NCBI GenBank assembly: GCA_002529645.1
Contig: NAEP01000050.1
Coordinates: forward strand, 33,601-97,600
Origin: Candidatus Lumbricidiphila eiseniae
GTDB lineage: Bacteria > Actinomycetota > Actinomycetes > Actinomycetales > Microbacteriaceae
Direction of reading: 5' to 3'
DNA length: 64,000 nt
The position numbers and the translations under genes are program-made. A model generated the notes under the pieces. That model was not told where the DNA came from. It was given only the letters and a program-made list of their open reading frames with translations, and searched no databases. This document shows, piece after piece, positions 58,415 through 64,000 of this stretch. How positions within the stretch are numbered: position 1 is the first letter of the stretch; each line of letters begins with the position of its first letter.

Positions 58415-58489
58415 TGCGTTCTGGGAAACCCCAGGGGTTGGTGCTCATGTCGCCGTTGATCGGCTAGAAACTACCTGCGTTCTGGGAAA
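58415..58489. repeat. Short direct-repeat pair H at 61-nt pitch
   Basis: TGCGTTCTGGGAAA occurs at 58415 and 58476, exactly 61 nt apart, between convergent parA-like and merR genes. Only 14 nt match, so it could be an eroded member of the same class or chance. Confidence 0.5.
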
Positions 58490-58498
58490 ACTCTCGGT

Positions 58499-59050
58499 CT
58501 AGGAAATCTTGCGCATCTTCGCACGGCGCAGCGCAAGCTCGTCCATTGGATCTGCCGACAGTGAGTCCAGCTCAATCAGGGTACTCTCCACCTCCCGAAG
58601 CACCTTCCCGACCGCGATTCCAAACACGCCCTGGCCCCGATTTACGAGGTCGATGATTTCGGTGTCAGATGCGCAGAGATAGACACTTGCGCCGTCGCTC
58701 ATGAGGGTTGTTCCGGTGAGATCGTGAATGCCCGACTCGTGGAGTTGGGTCACGGCGGAGCGGATCTGCTGCAGCGAAATGCCCGTGTCGAGCAGCCGCT
58801 TGACAAGCTTGAGCACAATGATGTCGCGAAAGCCGTAGAGACGCTGTGATCCAGAGCCCGCTGCACCACGCACCGTCGGTTTGACCAACTCTGTGCGTGC
58901 CCAGTAGTCGAGCTGGCGGTAGCTGATGCCCGCGGCACGGGCGGCAATGGCGCCACGGTATCCGTGGGGGCCGTCGTGTATGAGCATCCCTTCAGTGAAG
59001 AGCATGTCCTGCTCGTCCGGGTTCAACGCGACCCCTTCGGATTCACTCAT
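58499..59050 (-). CDS. MerR-family regulator (Rv1830-like)
   Basis: 183 aa. HTH at ~30-75 (AAGISYRQLDYWARTELVKP; GSQRLYGFRDIIVLKLVKRL), then a C-terminal domain with SVYLCASDTEIIDLV. Matches the MerR protein encoded downstream of garA/ftsR in actinobacteria. ATG at 59050 with GAGGG upstream is chosen over the tracked 59071. Targets unknown; in mycobacteria the orthologue affects division-related genes. Confidence 0.88.
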   Translation of the reverse strand: MSESEGVALNPDEQDMLFTEGMLIHDGPHGYRGAIAARAAGISYRQLDYWARTELVKPTVRGAAGSGSQRLYGFRDIIVLKLVKRLLDTGISLQQIRSAVTQLHESGIHDLTGTTLMSDGASVYLCASDTEIIDLVNRGQGVFGIAVGKVLREVESTLIELDSLSADPMDELALRRAKMRKIS

Positions 59051-59216
59051 CGCCACCCTCATCTCGATCAAACGCCCGGCGGTTTCCTCGGGGCGGTGCT
59101 GTGACTCAACACGCTACCCGCGTGAGCCGCCGCTGTCGATGATATTCAGCGACGTGTTCCGAATATGTGAGCAAGTCTCACAAAGATTTTTGGGCGGGAA
59201 CTCCCGCACGAGCCGT

Positions 59217-59303
59217 CCAGAACCCACACACGACGGTCGGATGCCCAGCACCCCGCACCCTTCTCGATCTGAACCCCCAGAACCCACACACGACGGTCGG
59301 ATG
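59217..59303. repeat. Direct-repeat pair I, 27 nt at 60-nt pitch
   Basis: Identical copies at 59217-59243 and 59277-59303 contain AACCCACACACGACGGTCGG. The 33 nt between is unrelated to the repeat, but 24 nt of it (59253-59276) recurs with two mismatches at 61198-61221. Lies between the two merR genes, accounting for most of that gap. Confidence 0.9.
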
Positions 59304-59306
59304 GTT

Positions 59307-60086
59307 TTATCGCAGCAGCTTGCGCACCTGTGCACGCAATACCGCCGAGTGTAGGGCACTCAGGTGTGTCACCAACTCGAGCGCCCGCTCCCGCGCGGCA
59401 TCCTGATCCTGACTCGAGGAACGACTGTGGGGGGCGCTACGAATGGCACCAACAATAACATCGGCCTCACGCTCGACCGAGTGTTTTACGATGCTCAGAT
59501 GCCTCGGTTCCAGCCCGGATGCTTCGAGCCCGACAAGCGCCCGAAGCGTCACGAGCGCCTCGTGGTCGTAGAACTCGGCCGCCACGATGATCGACACGGC
59601 AATCGCGGCGTCCAAGAGCTCAGCGGAGGCACCCGCGGCGCTCAGCAGATCAGCCCGATTCAGGCGGTGCGACGGTTCAGGCACCGTAGCAGCGGTCAAG
59701 GTTGCGGGCCCCGCCGGTAGTGAGGCCGACACCGACACTGGCACCGGTGTCGGCACCGGCACCGGCACCGAGTCAGCCTCGGCCAACTGTGCCCGAATCA
59801 CCCGCAACGGCAGGTAATAATCCCGCTGAAGGGTCAACACAGTGCTGAGGCGCTCGACGTCCGCGACGGAGTATTTTCGGTACCCCGATGCCGCACGGAC
59901 GGGGAAAATCAACTCTTGTTCTTCCAGAAAACGCAGCTTTGACGGCGTAAGGTCAGGGAACTCCGACTGAAACCGGGCAAGCACCTGACCAATACTCAAC
60001 AGTCCGGTCGCGGTGGCACTCCGAGAGGACGGCAGGGATGGGTCGGGAGCAGATACCCCCCGGGCAGGCACCGCCGAGCCGACCAT
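59307..60086 (-). CDS. ftsR: MerR-family regulator FtsR-type (Rv1828-like)
   Basis: 259 aa. HTH at ~30-75 (LSIGQVLARFQSEFPDLTPS; LRFLEEQELIFPVR; YRKYSVADVERL). A Pro/Val low-complexity block (VPVPVPTPVPVSVSASLP) at ~105-130 separates it from the effector-like C-terminal domain. In Corynebacterium the orthologue (FtsR) activates ftsZ and lies next to odhI, the GarA homologue, as here. ATG shares one base with the garA stop. Confidence 0.85.
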   Translation of the reverse strand: MVGSAVPARGVSAPDPSLPSSRSATATGLLSIGQVLARFQSEFPDLTPSKLRFLEEQELIFPVRAASGYRKYSVADVERLSTVLTLQRDYYLPLRVIRAQLAEADSVPVPVPTPVPVSVSASLPAGPATLTAATVPEPSHRLNRADLLSAAGASAELLDAAIAVSIIVAAEFYDHEALVTLRALVGLEASGLEPRHLSIVKHSVEREADVIVGAIRSAPHSRSSSQDQDAARERALELVTHLSALHSAVLRAQVRKLLR

Positions 60087-60565
60087 TACGGCGTCGAAAG
60101 GACAAGATCGCGACGGGACGCGTAAAACGTCAACCGAAACTTGCCGATCTGCACCTCCGAGCCATCAACCAGCACCGCACTTTCGATGCGCGCGCCGTCA
60201 AAATAGGTGCCGTTGAGCGAGCTAAGGTCGCGCACCTCAAAGGCTGTGCCGTGCCGAAGAAACTCTGCGTGTCGCCGAGAAACCGTGACATCGTCAAGGA
60301 ATATATCGGCATCGGGGTGCCGCCCCACGAGGGTTGCATCGCTATCGAGCAAAAACCGGGCACCTGCGTTGGGGCCACGGCGGACGATGAGCAGCGCCGA
60401 ACCCGACGGCAGCGCCAGGATCGCCTCAACCTCATCAACAGCAACAGAGTGATCAATGGAGGCCAGCTGCGACCCCGTCTCGCGACTAAACCCGACCGTC
60501 GTGTCTTTCTCACCGATGACAGCATTCAGTGCAGTGTGTGTGGATTCAGATCCCTGCATCGGCAC
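60086..60565 (-). CDS. garA: FHA-domain protein GarA/OdhI
   Basis: 159 aa. The phospho-switch motif KDTTVGF lies near residue 20, and an FHA domain spans ~65-140 (LVGRHPDADIFLDDVTVSRR; DLSSLNGTYFDGARI). In mycobacteria and corynebacteria the unphosphorylated form inhibits 2-oxoglutarate dehydrogenase; PknB/PknG-type kinases phosphorylate the TT motif, making FHA bind its own tail. The kinase here could be PknL or another. First gene of garA-ftsR. Confidence 0.93.
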   Translation of the reverse strand: MPMQGSESTHTALNAVIGEKDTTVGFSRETGSQLASIDHSVAVDEVEAILALPSGSALLIVRRGPNAGARFLLDSDATLVGRHPDADIFLDDVTVSRRHAEFLRHGTAFEVRDLSSLNGTYFDGARIESAVLVDGSEVQIGKFRLTFYASRRDLVLSTP

Positions 60566-60725
60566 CCCTCTGGTGGATGTTCCGTCGTGTTAAACCGGCG
60601 CCCGATCACATCGGGTCACGGCAGTCAGGTCGGTGGGCAATACCTGCTGCCCACGGCTTCGGCGTTGTCAGTCTCAAGCCTAACCGACGATGACGACTCA
60701 GTGAAAACTCTCGTGTTCAAGTTTG

Positions 60726-60817
60726 AAATGCGCCCGTGTTCAGGTCTGAAGTGCATCGCCGTGCGACGCTCGTCGCCGAACCGATCAAAGTGCGCCCGTG
60801 TTCAGGTCTGAAGTGCA
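60726..60817. repeat. Direct-repeat pair J, 27-31 nt at 61-62-nt pitch
   Basis: An exact 27-nt core beginning TGCGCCCGTGTTCAGGTCTG occurs at 60729 and 60791; similarity extends left with a 1-nt gap. A degenerate half copy (CTCGTGTTCAAGTTTGAAAT) directly precedes the first. The second copy covers the end of the transposase relic. Confidence 0.85.
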
Positions 60818-60966
60818 ACACTGTGGTGGTGTGGTTCTGTGTGGTGTTGGTAGATTTGGGCTGGTGTTGCCTGGCCGAGGCATTTTTGGGGCTGGTTGTT
60901 GTTCTCGGTGATGACCTCCTGGAGTTCCTGTCGGTTACGGTTCAAAAGTCGGTGCGTGTGGGCAGG
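60802..60966 (-). pseudogene. Transposase C-terminal relic, IS30-like
   Basis: Minus-strand reading has RNRQELQEVITENNNQPQKC then LGQATPAQIYQ and ends SVALQT. The N-x-x-P-x-x-x-LG-x-x-TPA pattern is the usual C-terminal stretch of rve-type transposases, especially IS30. Only ~50 codons survive. Family choice is by motif memory. Confidence 0.5.
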
Positions 60967-61197
60967 TAGCGTCTATTCATCGTCATAGACCGCCGCATAT
61001 GAGACGGTAAAGAATCGAAGATCGCCTGCCGGGCAGCGGTCCCGCACTCAAAGGTGAGGGCGTCTGTTTTCCGGACGAAAATGAACCGGGTCACTTGTTC
61101 TGCCCTGGCGTGGATCCCAGCACTCACCGACCTTGCTTTGATAGAGCCTGCTTCCCAGCACCCGAATAAGCGATCTGTCGAACAGACCATCCGGCAT

Positions 61198-61221
61198 CCG
61201 CACTCTTCTCGGTCTGAACCC
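61198..61221. repeat. Dispersed 24-nt sequence matching the spacer of locus I
   Basis: CCGCAC[T/C]CTTCTCG[G/A]TCTGAACCC: 22 of 24 positions match 59253-59276. Confidence 0.75.
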
Positions 61222-61234
61222 GCTCAACCTCACG

Positions 61235-61253
61235 ACACATGACCGTCATGTGT
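61235..61253. promoter_or_regulatory. 19-bp perfect palindrome, candidate operator
   Basis: ACACATGAC-C-GTCATGTGT reads the same on both strands apart from the centre. It lies 114 nt upstream of the protease-like gene. No regulator gene is adjacent. Confidence 0.5.
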
Positions 61254-61260
61254 ACCCATA

Positions 61261-61312
61261 GAAGCGCAACCCTTGATTCAGTGAACATGAACAACACCAA
61301 GCGTTGCGCTTC
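61261..61312. repeat. Inverted repeat with 10-bp arms and 32-nt loop
   Basis: GAAGCGCAAC (61261-61270) is complementary to GTTGCGCTTC (61303-61312). Could be the ends of a vanished small element or an RNA hairpin in the leader of the next gene. Confidence 0.5.
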
Positions 61313-61366
61313 CGTCTTGAACACGGGGCTGCAAGCTTCATGAGGATCCTCTGAGAGGATAGACGG

Positions 61367-61867
61367 ATGAGCCGCCCCCATTTAAGCACCACCGCAGGCT
61401 GGCGAGAATGGGTCGCGCTCACCAATGCGGGTGTTCCGTGGGTGAAAGCGAAACTCGACACCGGTGCCCGCAGCTCTGCCCTACACGCGTTCGATGTCGA
61501 AGAGTATGCCGTTGACGGTGCCGTATGGGTGCGCTTCGGCATCCGACCGTGGCAAGACTCAGAAGAGGATGCCAGAATCGTTGAGCTGCCCGTTCACGAT
61601 CGGAGAATCATCCGCAGTTCATCCGGTCACACCATGGAACGCATCGTTGTCCTGCTCGATATCACCCTGCTCGGGCGGAACATCACCGCGGAGGTGTCAC
61701 TGAGCAACCGAGACGAGATGGGATTTCGCATGCTCATCGGTCGAGAAGCACTGCGACAGGGTTTCCTCGTCGACTCATCAGTATCTTTTCTCGGTGGCCG
61801 TGCACCCCGCAGAGTGCGACGAACAAACCGCGGGAAAACACAGCACACAGACCTGGAGCGAGTGTAG
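61367..61867 (+). CDS. RimK-associated retropepsin-like protease (ATP-dependent zinc protease family, RimB-like)
   Basis: 166 aa. WVKAKLDTGARSSALHAFDV gives the DTGA aspartic motif, and MLIGREALRQGFLVD closes the domain, matching the family usually encoded with RimK ligases. Characterised members process peptides or poly-glutamate tails added by RimK. No rimK follows here, as the downstream DNA is repeats and IS remnants, so the partner may have been lost or lies elsewhere. A basic C-terminal tail (RAPRRVRRTNRGK) is normal. Confidence 0.85.
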   Translation: MSRPHLSTTAGWREWVALTNAGVPWVKAKLDTGARSSALHAFDVEEYAVDGAVWVRFGIRPWQDSEEDARIVELPVHDRRIIRSSSGHTMERIVVLLDITLLGRNITAEVSLSNRDEMGFRMLIGREALRQGFLVDSSVSFLGGRAPRRVRRTNRGKTQHTDLERV

Positions 61868-62206
61868 CGGAACGCTCCACAGAAGAGCGATCCGCCGGAG
61901 ACGATCTGCCGCCCTCTCCACGCGGGTAATTCACACGCGCGAAGGTCTCAGGCGAGCCCCCGCGGCCACCATCACGCGCTTGACGGATAATTCACACGCG
62001 CGAAGGTCTCAGAGAAGACCTCCTCGCGATCATGAACCTCATCAAGGGCAATTCACACGCGCGAGGGTCTCAGAACCATGGAGGTTATACCCGCTCAGCG
62101 TGAGACAGAAGGGCCTCCTGGTTGTGTGATCCGATTGTTGGATAGCTCCATTCCGCAGGAAGTGTTCACCTGTCAGCGAATCAACGATCGATTCCTGAAA
62201 CAACGC
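61868..62206. other. Gap between protease-like gene and IS21 element
   Basis: Holds the three-copy repeat array K (61924-62073). The remaining ~130 nt up to the IS end shows no ORF, hairpin or promoter I can support. Confidence 0.6.
61924..62073. repeat. Three-copy CRISPR-like array K: 28-nt repeats, 33-nt spacers
   Basis: Repeats at 61924, 61985 and 62046 (exact 61-nt pitch) share AATTCACACGCGCGA then GGTCTCAG, preceded by GGRY; copies 1 and 2 differ only in that GGRY prefix. The two 33-nt intervals have no similarity to each other. Geometry equals type I-E arrays, but the repeat lacks their GC palindrome and no leader or cas gene is visible, so I call it a repeat, not a CRISPR. Confidence 0.9.
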
Positions 62207-62933
62207 TGTTGACGTCGAAGTAGAGCGGGCCCCTTTGTGCTGAACTGGGGCGGACCCTTCTTTGGCTGTTGGGTTTAGTTATTCTTGTTCTGCTTGATGG
62301 GGTCGCGGCGGCCGTGGGTGCGGTAGGAATCTCTGGTGAGGGTGAGAACTTCGCGGTGGTGAACGAGGTGGTCAATCTTCGTGGACGCGACGAGGTCGTT
62401 GCTGAAGGTTTCGCCTCAGCGGCTGGAGGGCAGGTTGGTGGTGACCATGATCAAGCTCTGTTCGTAGCGGGATGCGAGGAGTTGGAAGAATAGGTTCGCG
62501 GTGTCCTGGTTGAACGGAATGTAGCCGATCTCGTCGATGATGAGTTTGCAGTGGCGGGTTTTCCTCAGTTCCGCCTCGAGTTGTCCTTGGTGGTGAACTA
62601 CTGTGAGGCGCACGATCCAGTTGTTTACGGTGTCGAACACAACGGAGTGGCCGACGTGGGTAGCCTTGATGCCGAGACCAATCGCCGAATGGGTTTTCCG
62701 ATTCCGGGAGGGCCGAGCAGGATCACGTTCTCTGCTTTCGTGACGAACCTCGAGGTCGCCAGGTGCGCGAGGAGGTTCTTGCGCAGGCTTGGTAGGTGGT
62801 CAAGGTTGAAGTCCTCGAGCGTCTTGATCGATGGGAAGTGCGCGGTTCGGATCCTCATCGTCGTGCTCGCGGACTCGCGGTCCGCGAGCTGGCATTCTGG
62901 GGCCGCGGCAAGGTATTTCCTCGTGTGCCCAGT

Positions 62934-63005
62934 TCTCGTCCCTTGCCCGGTCGGCGAGGTCCAGCTCGTCCGCGAGATCCGTGTGCACTGCGGGTCTCGT
63001 CCCTT
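62934..63005. repeat. Degenerate repeat pair L at 61-nt pitch inside istB
   Basis: TCTCGTCCCTT begins at 62934 and 62995, 61 nt apart, and CGTGTGC precedes both with small gaps. One copy is genuine istB (RDENWAHEE); the other is an eroded duplicate just before the surface-gene fragment. Confidence 0.6.
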
Positions 63006-63334
63006 AACGCGGATCGTTCTTCTACTGCAAACACAGCAGGTACTGCGGCGGGGGTTGGGGTGTCGGCGTCGGGGGCTGCTGCGGTGACGGTGGCGTCCTC
63101 GGATGCGGCGACTACCTCGAGTGCGAATGCGTCGGCGTCGGCGTCGGCGGGGGCGGATTCTCGTGCGAACGCGGCGGCGGTCGGGGCGGCGAACGCGGAT
63201 CGTTCGTCGGTGGCGTCGGCGGCGGGGTCAGCGTCCGCGGTCGCGGCGGCGCGGGCGGCGGCGAGCTCGGTGGCGTCGTCGGATGCGTCTAGTACTTCTT
63301 CTACGGTGGCGAGCGCGGCGGTGTTCGCGGCGGC
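63006..63334 (+). other. Fragment of a surface-protein stalk gene inserted in istB
   Basis: Plus-strand reading is Ala/Ser-rich with two 62-codon repeats, each starting NADRSS and containing VASSDA and TSS. Bases 63104-63180 are an exact inverted copy of 63924-64000 in the LAxTG protein gene, same reading frame. Neither a start nor a stop belongs to it, so it is captured coding DNA, not a gene. Confidence 0.85.
63104..63180. repeat. 77-nt inverted repeat, inner copy (partner 63924-64000)
   Basis: Perfect complement of the last 77 nt of the window; the match stops at CATATG on the inner side of the partner and may extend past the window on the other. About 740 nt separate the copies. Confidence 0.9.
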
Positions 63335-63580
63335 TGCCCGGTCGGCGAGGTCTTCCCAGAGTCGCTCGATCGTGGGGCTCTTCGACGCGCGGGCCAAGCA
63401 GGCGAGTTTCGACGCGACCTGCTCGCTCGTCTTCGAAATCGGTGCGTCAACGGTGCTGCTTCGTGGGGTCATCGTGTTTGAGAATCCCCGTCCGGTCAAG
63501 CACCGTGAGCTCCATCGTCCGGGCCAGGATCGGACGAACTTTCTGCTGGTTCGTCCACTCGCTCAATATTCTGGCTGATA

Positions 63581-63667
63581 TCAAGATCCCGCACAATCTG
63601 CGTTAATCAGAACACGTTCCGAGCAATACAACCGGCGAATCTCTGCCCGCGTATCCACTGAAATCAC
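63581..63667 (-). pseudogene. istA: istA (IS21 transposase) N-terminal fragment
   Basis: GTG at 63667 (or 63676) starts ISVDTRAEIRRLYCSERV, the usual opening of IstA before its helix-turn-helix; after ~20 codons homology ends and a stop follows. The catalytic domain is absent. 63473-63580 contains no recognisable istA sequence. Confidence 0.75.
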
Positions 63668-63732
63668 CCCTCTCACCTGAACCAGTGGGAACCATCCAGA
63701 CTCAGTGTTACAGGGGTCGATCCACGTCGGTG

Positions 63733-64000
63733 TTAACAAATGTCCCTGGAGATGGCAGCTGGGCACTCATCGCCATCTAATATCAGGGTGTCCACCCGAA
63801 CAGGTTCAGCCTCGCATTGGGTTTGACGACGGTGCAGCAGCAGTGTCAGTCCTGCGAGCAGGAATATTGTCACAGCTCTGAGCGGAATGGTCGGAGTGAC
63901 ACCAGTCCCCGCAAGCTCATATGCCGCCGCCGCGTTCGCACGAGAATCCGCCCCCGCCGACGCCGACGCCGACGCATTCGCACTCGAGGTAGTCGCCGCA
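63733..64000 (-). CDS. Cell-wall-anchored surface protein, C-terminus (partial, runs off right edge)
   Basis: About 88 C-terminal residues: an Ala/Ser stalk (TTSSANASASASAGADSRAN), sorting signal LAGTG, a hydrophobic helix (IPLRAVTIFLLAGLTLLLH) and RRQ. This is the LAxTG form used by sortases of high-GC Gram-positives, so the protein is probably attached to peptidoglycan. The tail after RRQ is unusually long (~28 residues with two Cys), and its stop codon lies in the IS21 terminus, so the native end was probably altered. Missed by the ORF track because its start lies outside. Confidence 0.85.
   Translation of the reverse strand, partial: AATTSSANASASASAGADSRANAAAAYELAGTGVTPTIPLRAVTIFLLAGLTLLLHRRQTQCEAEPVRVDTLILDGDECPAAISRDIC

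Larger units (their letters stand above)
60566..61366. other. 800-nt gene-poor region with transposase relic, repeats and palindromes
   Basis: Contains repeat pair J, an IS30-type transposase tail on the minus strand, a 24-nt match to the spacer of locus I, a 19-bp palindrome and a long inverted repeat. No intact gene was found. The left part (60566-60720) is the garA promoter region. Confidence 0.7.
62275..63472 (-). pseudogene. istB: istB (IS21 helper ATPase), frameshifted, stop-mutated and interrupted
   Basis: The N-terminus begins at ATG 63472 (MTPRSSTVDAPISKTSEQVA; SPTIERLWEDLADRA). Sequence then enters a 391-bp insert bounded by 18-bp direct repeats (62944-62961 and 63335-63352), resumes as LADRARDENWAHEE, shifts frame at GAGGAAAT, gives TAHFPSIKTLEDFNLDHLPS and Walker A GPPGIGK, shifts again at an A run, reads IIDEIGYIPFNQDTANLFFQ, hits TGA where TGG is expected after NLPSSR, and ends KQNKNN. 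IstB normally assists IstA in target selection; this copy is dead. Confidence 0.85.
62207..63738 (-). mobile_element. IS21-family element, internally deleted and interrupted
   Basis: Imperfect terminal inverted repeats: TGTTGACGTCGAAGTAGAGC at 62207 and, on the other strand from 63738, TGTTAACACCGACGTGGATC. Between them lie an istA N-terminal fragment and a damaged istB, both minus strand. At 1532 bp it is well below the 2-2.5 kb norm because most of istA is gone, although istB has gained a ~390-bp insertion. No target-site duplication was found. The right terminus supplies the stop codon of the surface-protein gene. Confidence 0.85.

Noticed and set aside
61924-62073. Canonical CRISPR array
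   Set aside because: Spacing fits type I-E, but only three repeats are present, with no characteristic palindrome, no leader and no cas genes in the window; kept as a repeat with a hypothesis.
62796-63578. 260-aa plus-strand ORF at the IS21 element
   Set aside because: A composite of antisense istB and the captured surface-gene fragment; the Ala/Ser-rich part is real coding DNA from elsewhere, but this ORF is not a gene.

Overview
The window is chromosomal DNA from a high-GC Gram-positive actinomycete, most likely Microbacteriaceae. The evidence is the actinobacterial division cluster (sepF and wag31 present, ftsA absent), a GarA/MerR/ParA block, a PknL/Rv2175c pair, class II DAHP synthase, frequent GTG/TTG starts, and a MurE whose usual DAP-recognition motif is replaced. 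Genus cannot be fixed. No rRNA, tRNA, riboswitch or cas gene was seen.

Layout: 1-5248 (minus) is cydABDC, cytochrome bd oxidase and its CydDC assembly exporter, divergent from a BlaI repressor/M56 protease pair and a DedA protein (5418-7278). 7279-10392 holds an ABC-ATPase relic, an aquaporin, a TetR regulator and an App1-type phosphatase. 10540-12056 is pyrD-nrdR. 12157-17958 is an accessory sugar-uptake operon (LacI regulator, ADP-ribosylglycohydrolase homologue, binding protein, two permeases) ending beside a transposase relic. hisD-dnaE-RluA-family synthase-lspA-wag31-yggT-sepF-yggS-ftsZ-ftsQ-murC-murG-ftsW-murD-mraY-murF-murE-ftsI-ftsL-like-rsmH-mraZ (18168-43460) is one long minus-strand run that makes peptidoglycan precursors and the divisome; many genes overlap by 1-50 nt.

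44023-53014 resembles the mycobacterial Rv2173-Rv2187 neighbourhood: polyprenyl synthase, Rv2175c-like DNA-binding protein, PknL kinase with four PASTA domains, DAHP synthase, PlsC acyltransferase and acyl-CoA synthetase, with a broken lipoprotein gene beside pknL. Then come peptide deformylase, pyruvate carboxylase, a ParA-family ATPase, two MerR regulators and GarA. The right end (60.6-64 kb) is degraded: transposase relics, short repeats, a RimK-associated-type protease homologue, an internally deleted IS21 element, and the C-terminus of an LAxTG surface protein.

The most unusual signal is a set of about ten unrelated direct-repeat loci sharing one geometry. A repeat of about 27-30 nt is copied at a pitch of 60-62 nt around an unrelated 30-34 nt segment. 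One locus has three copies in exact 28/33/28/33/28 format. Another sits inside the lipoprotein gene, and removing one 61-nt unit restores the reading frame, so the unit looks like an insertion that duplicated its target. This is the footprint expected from off-target Cas1-Cas2 (type I-E-like) spacer integration. That mechanism is inference; the repeat geometry is read directly from the sequence.
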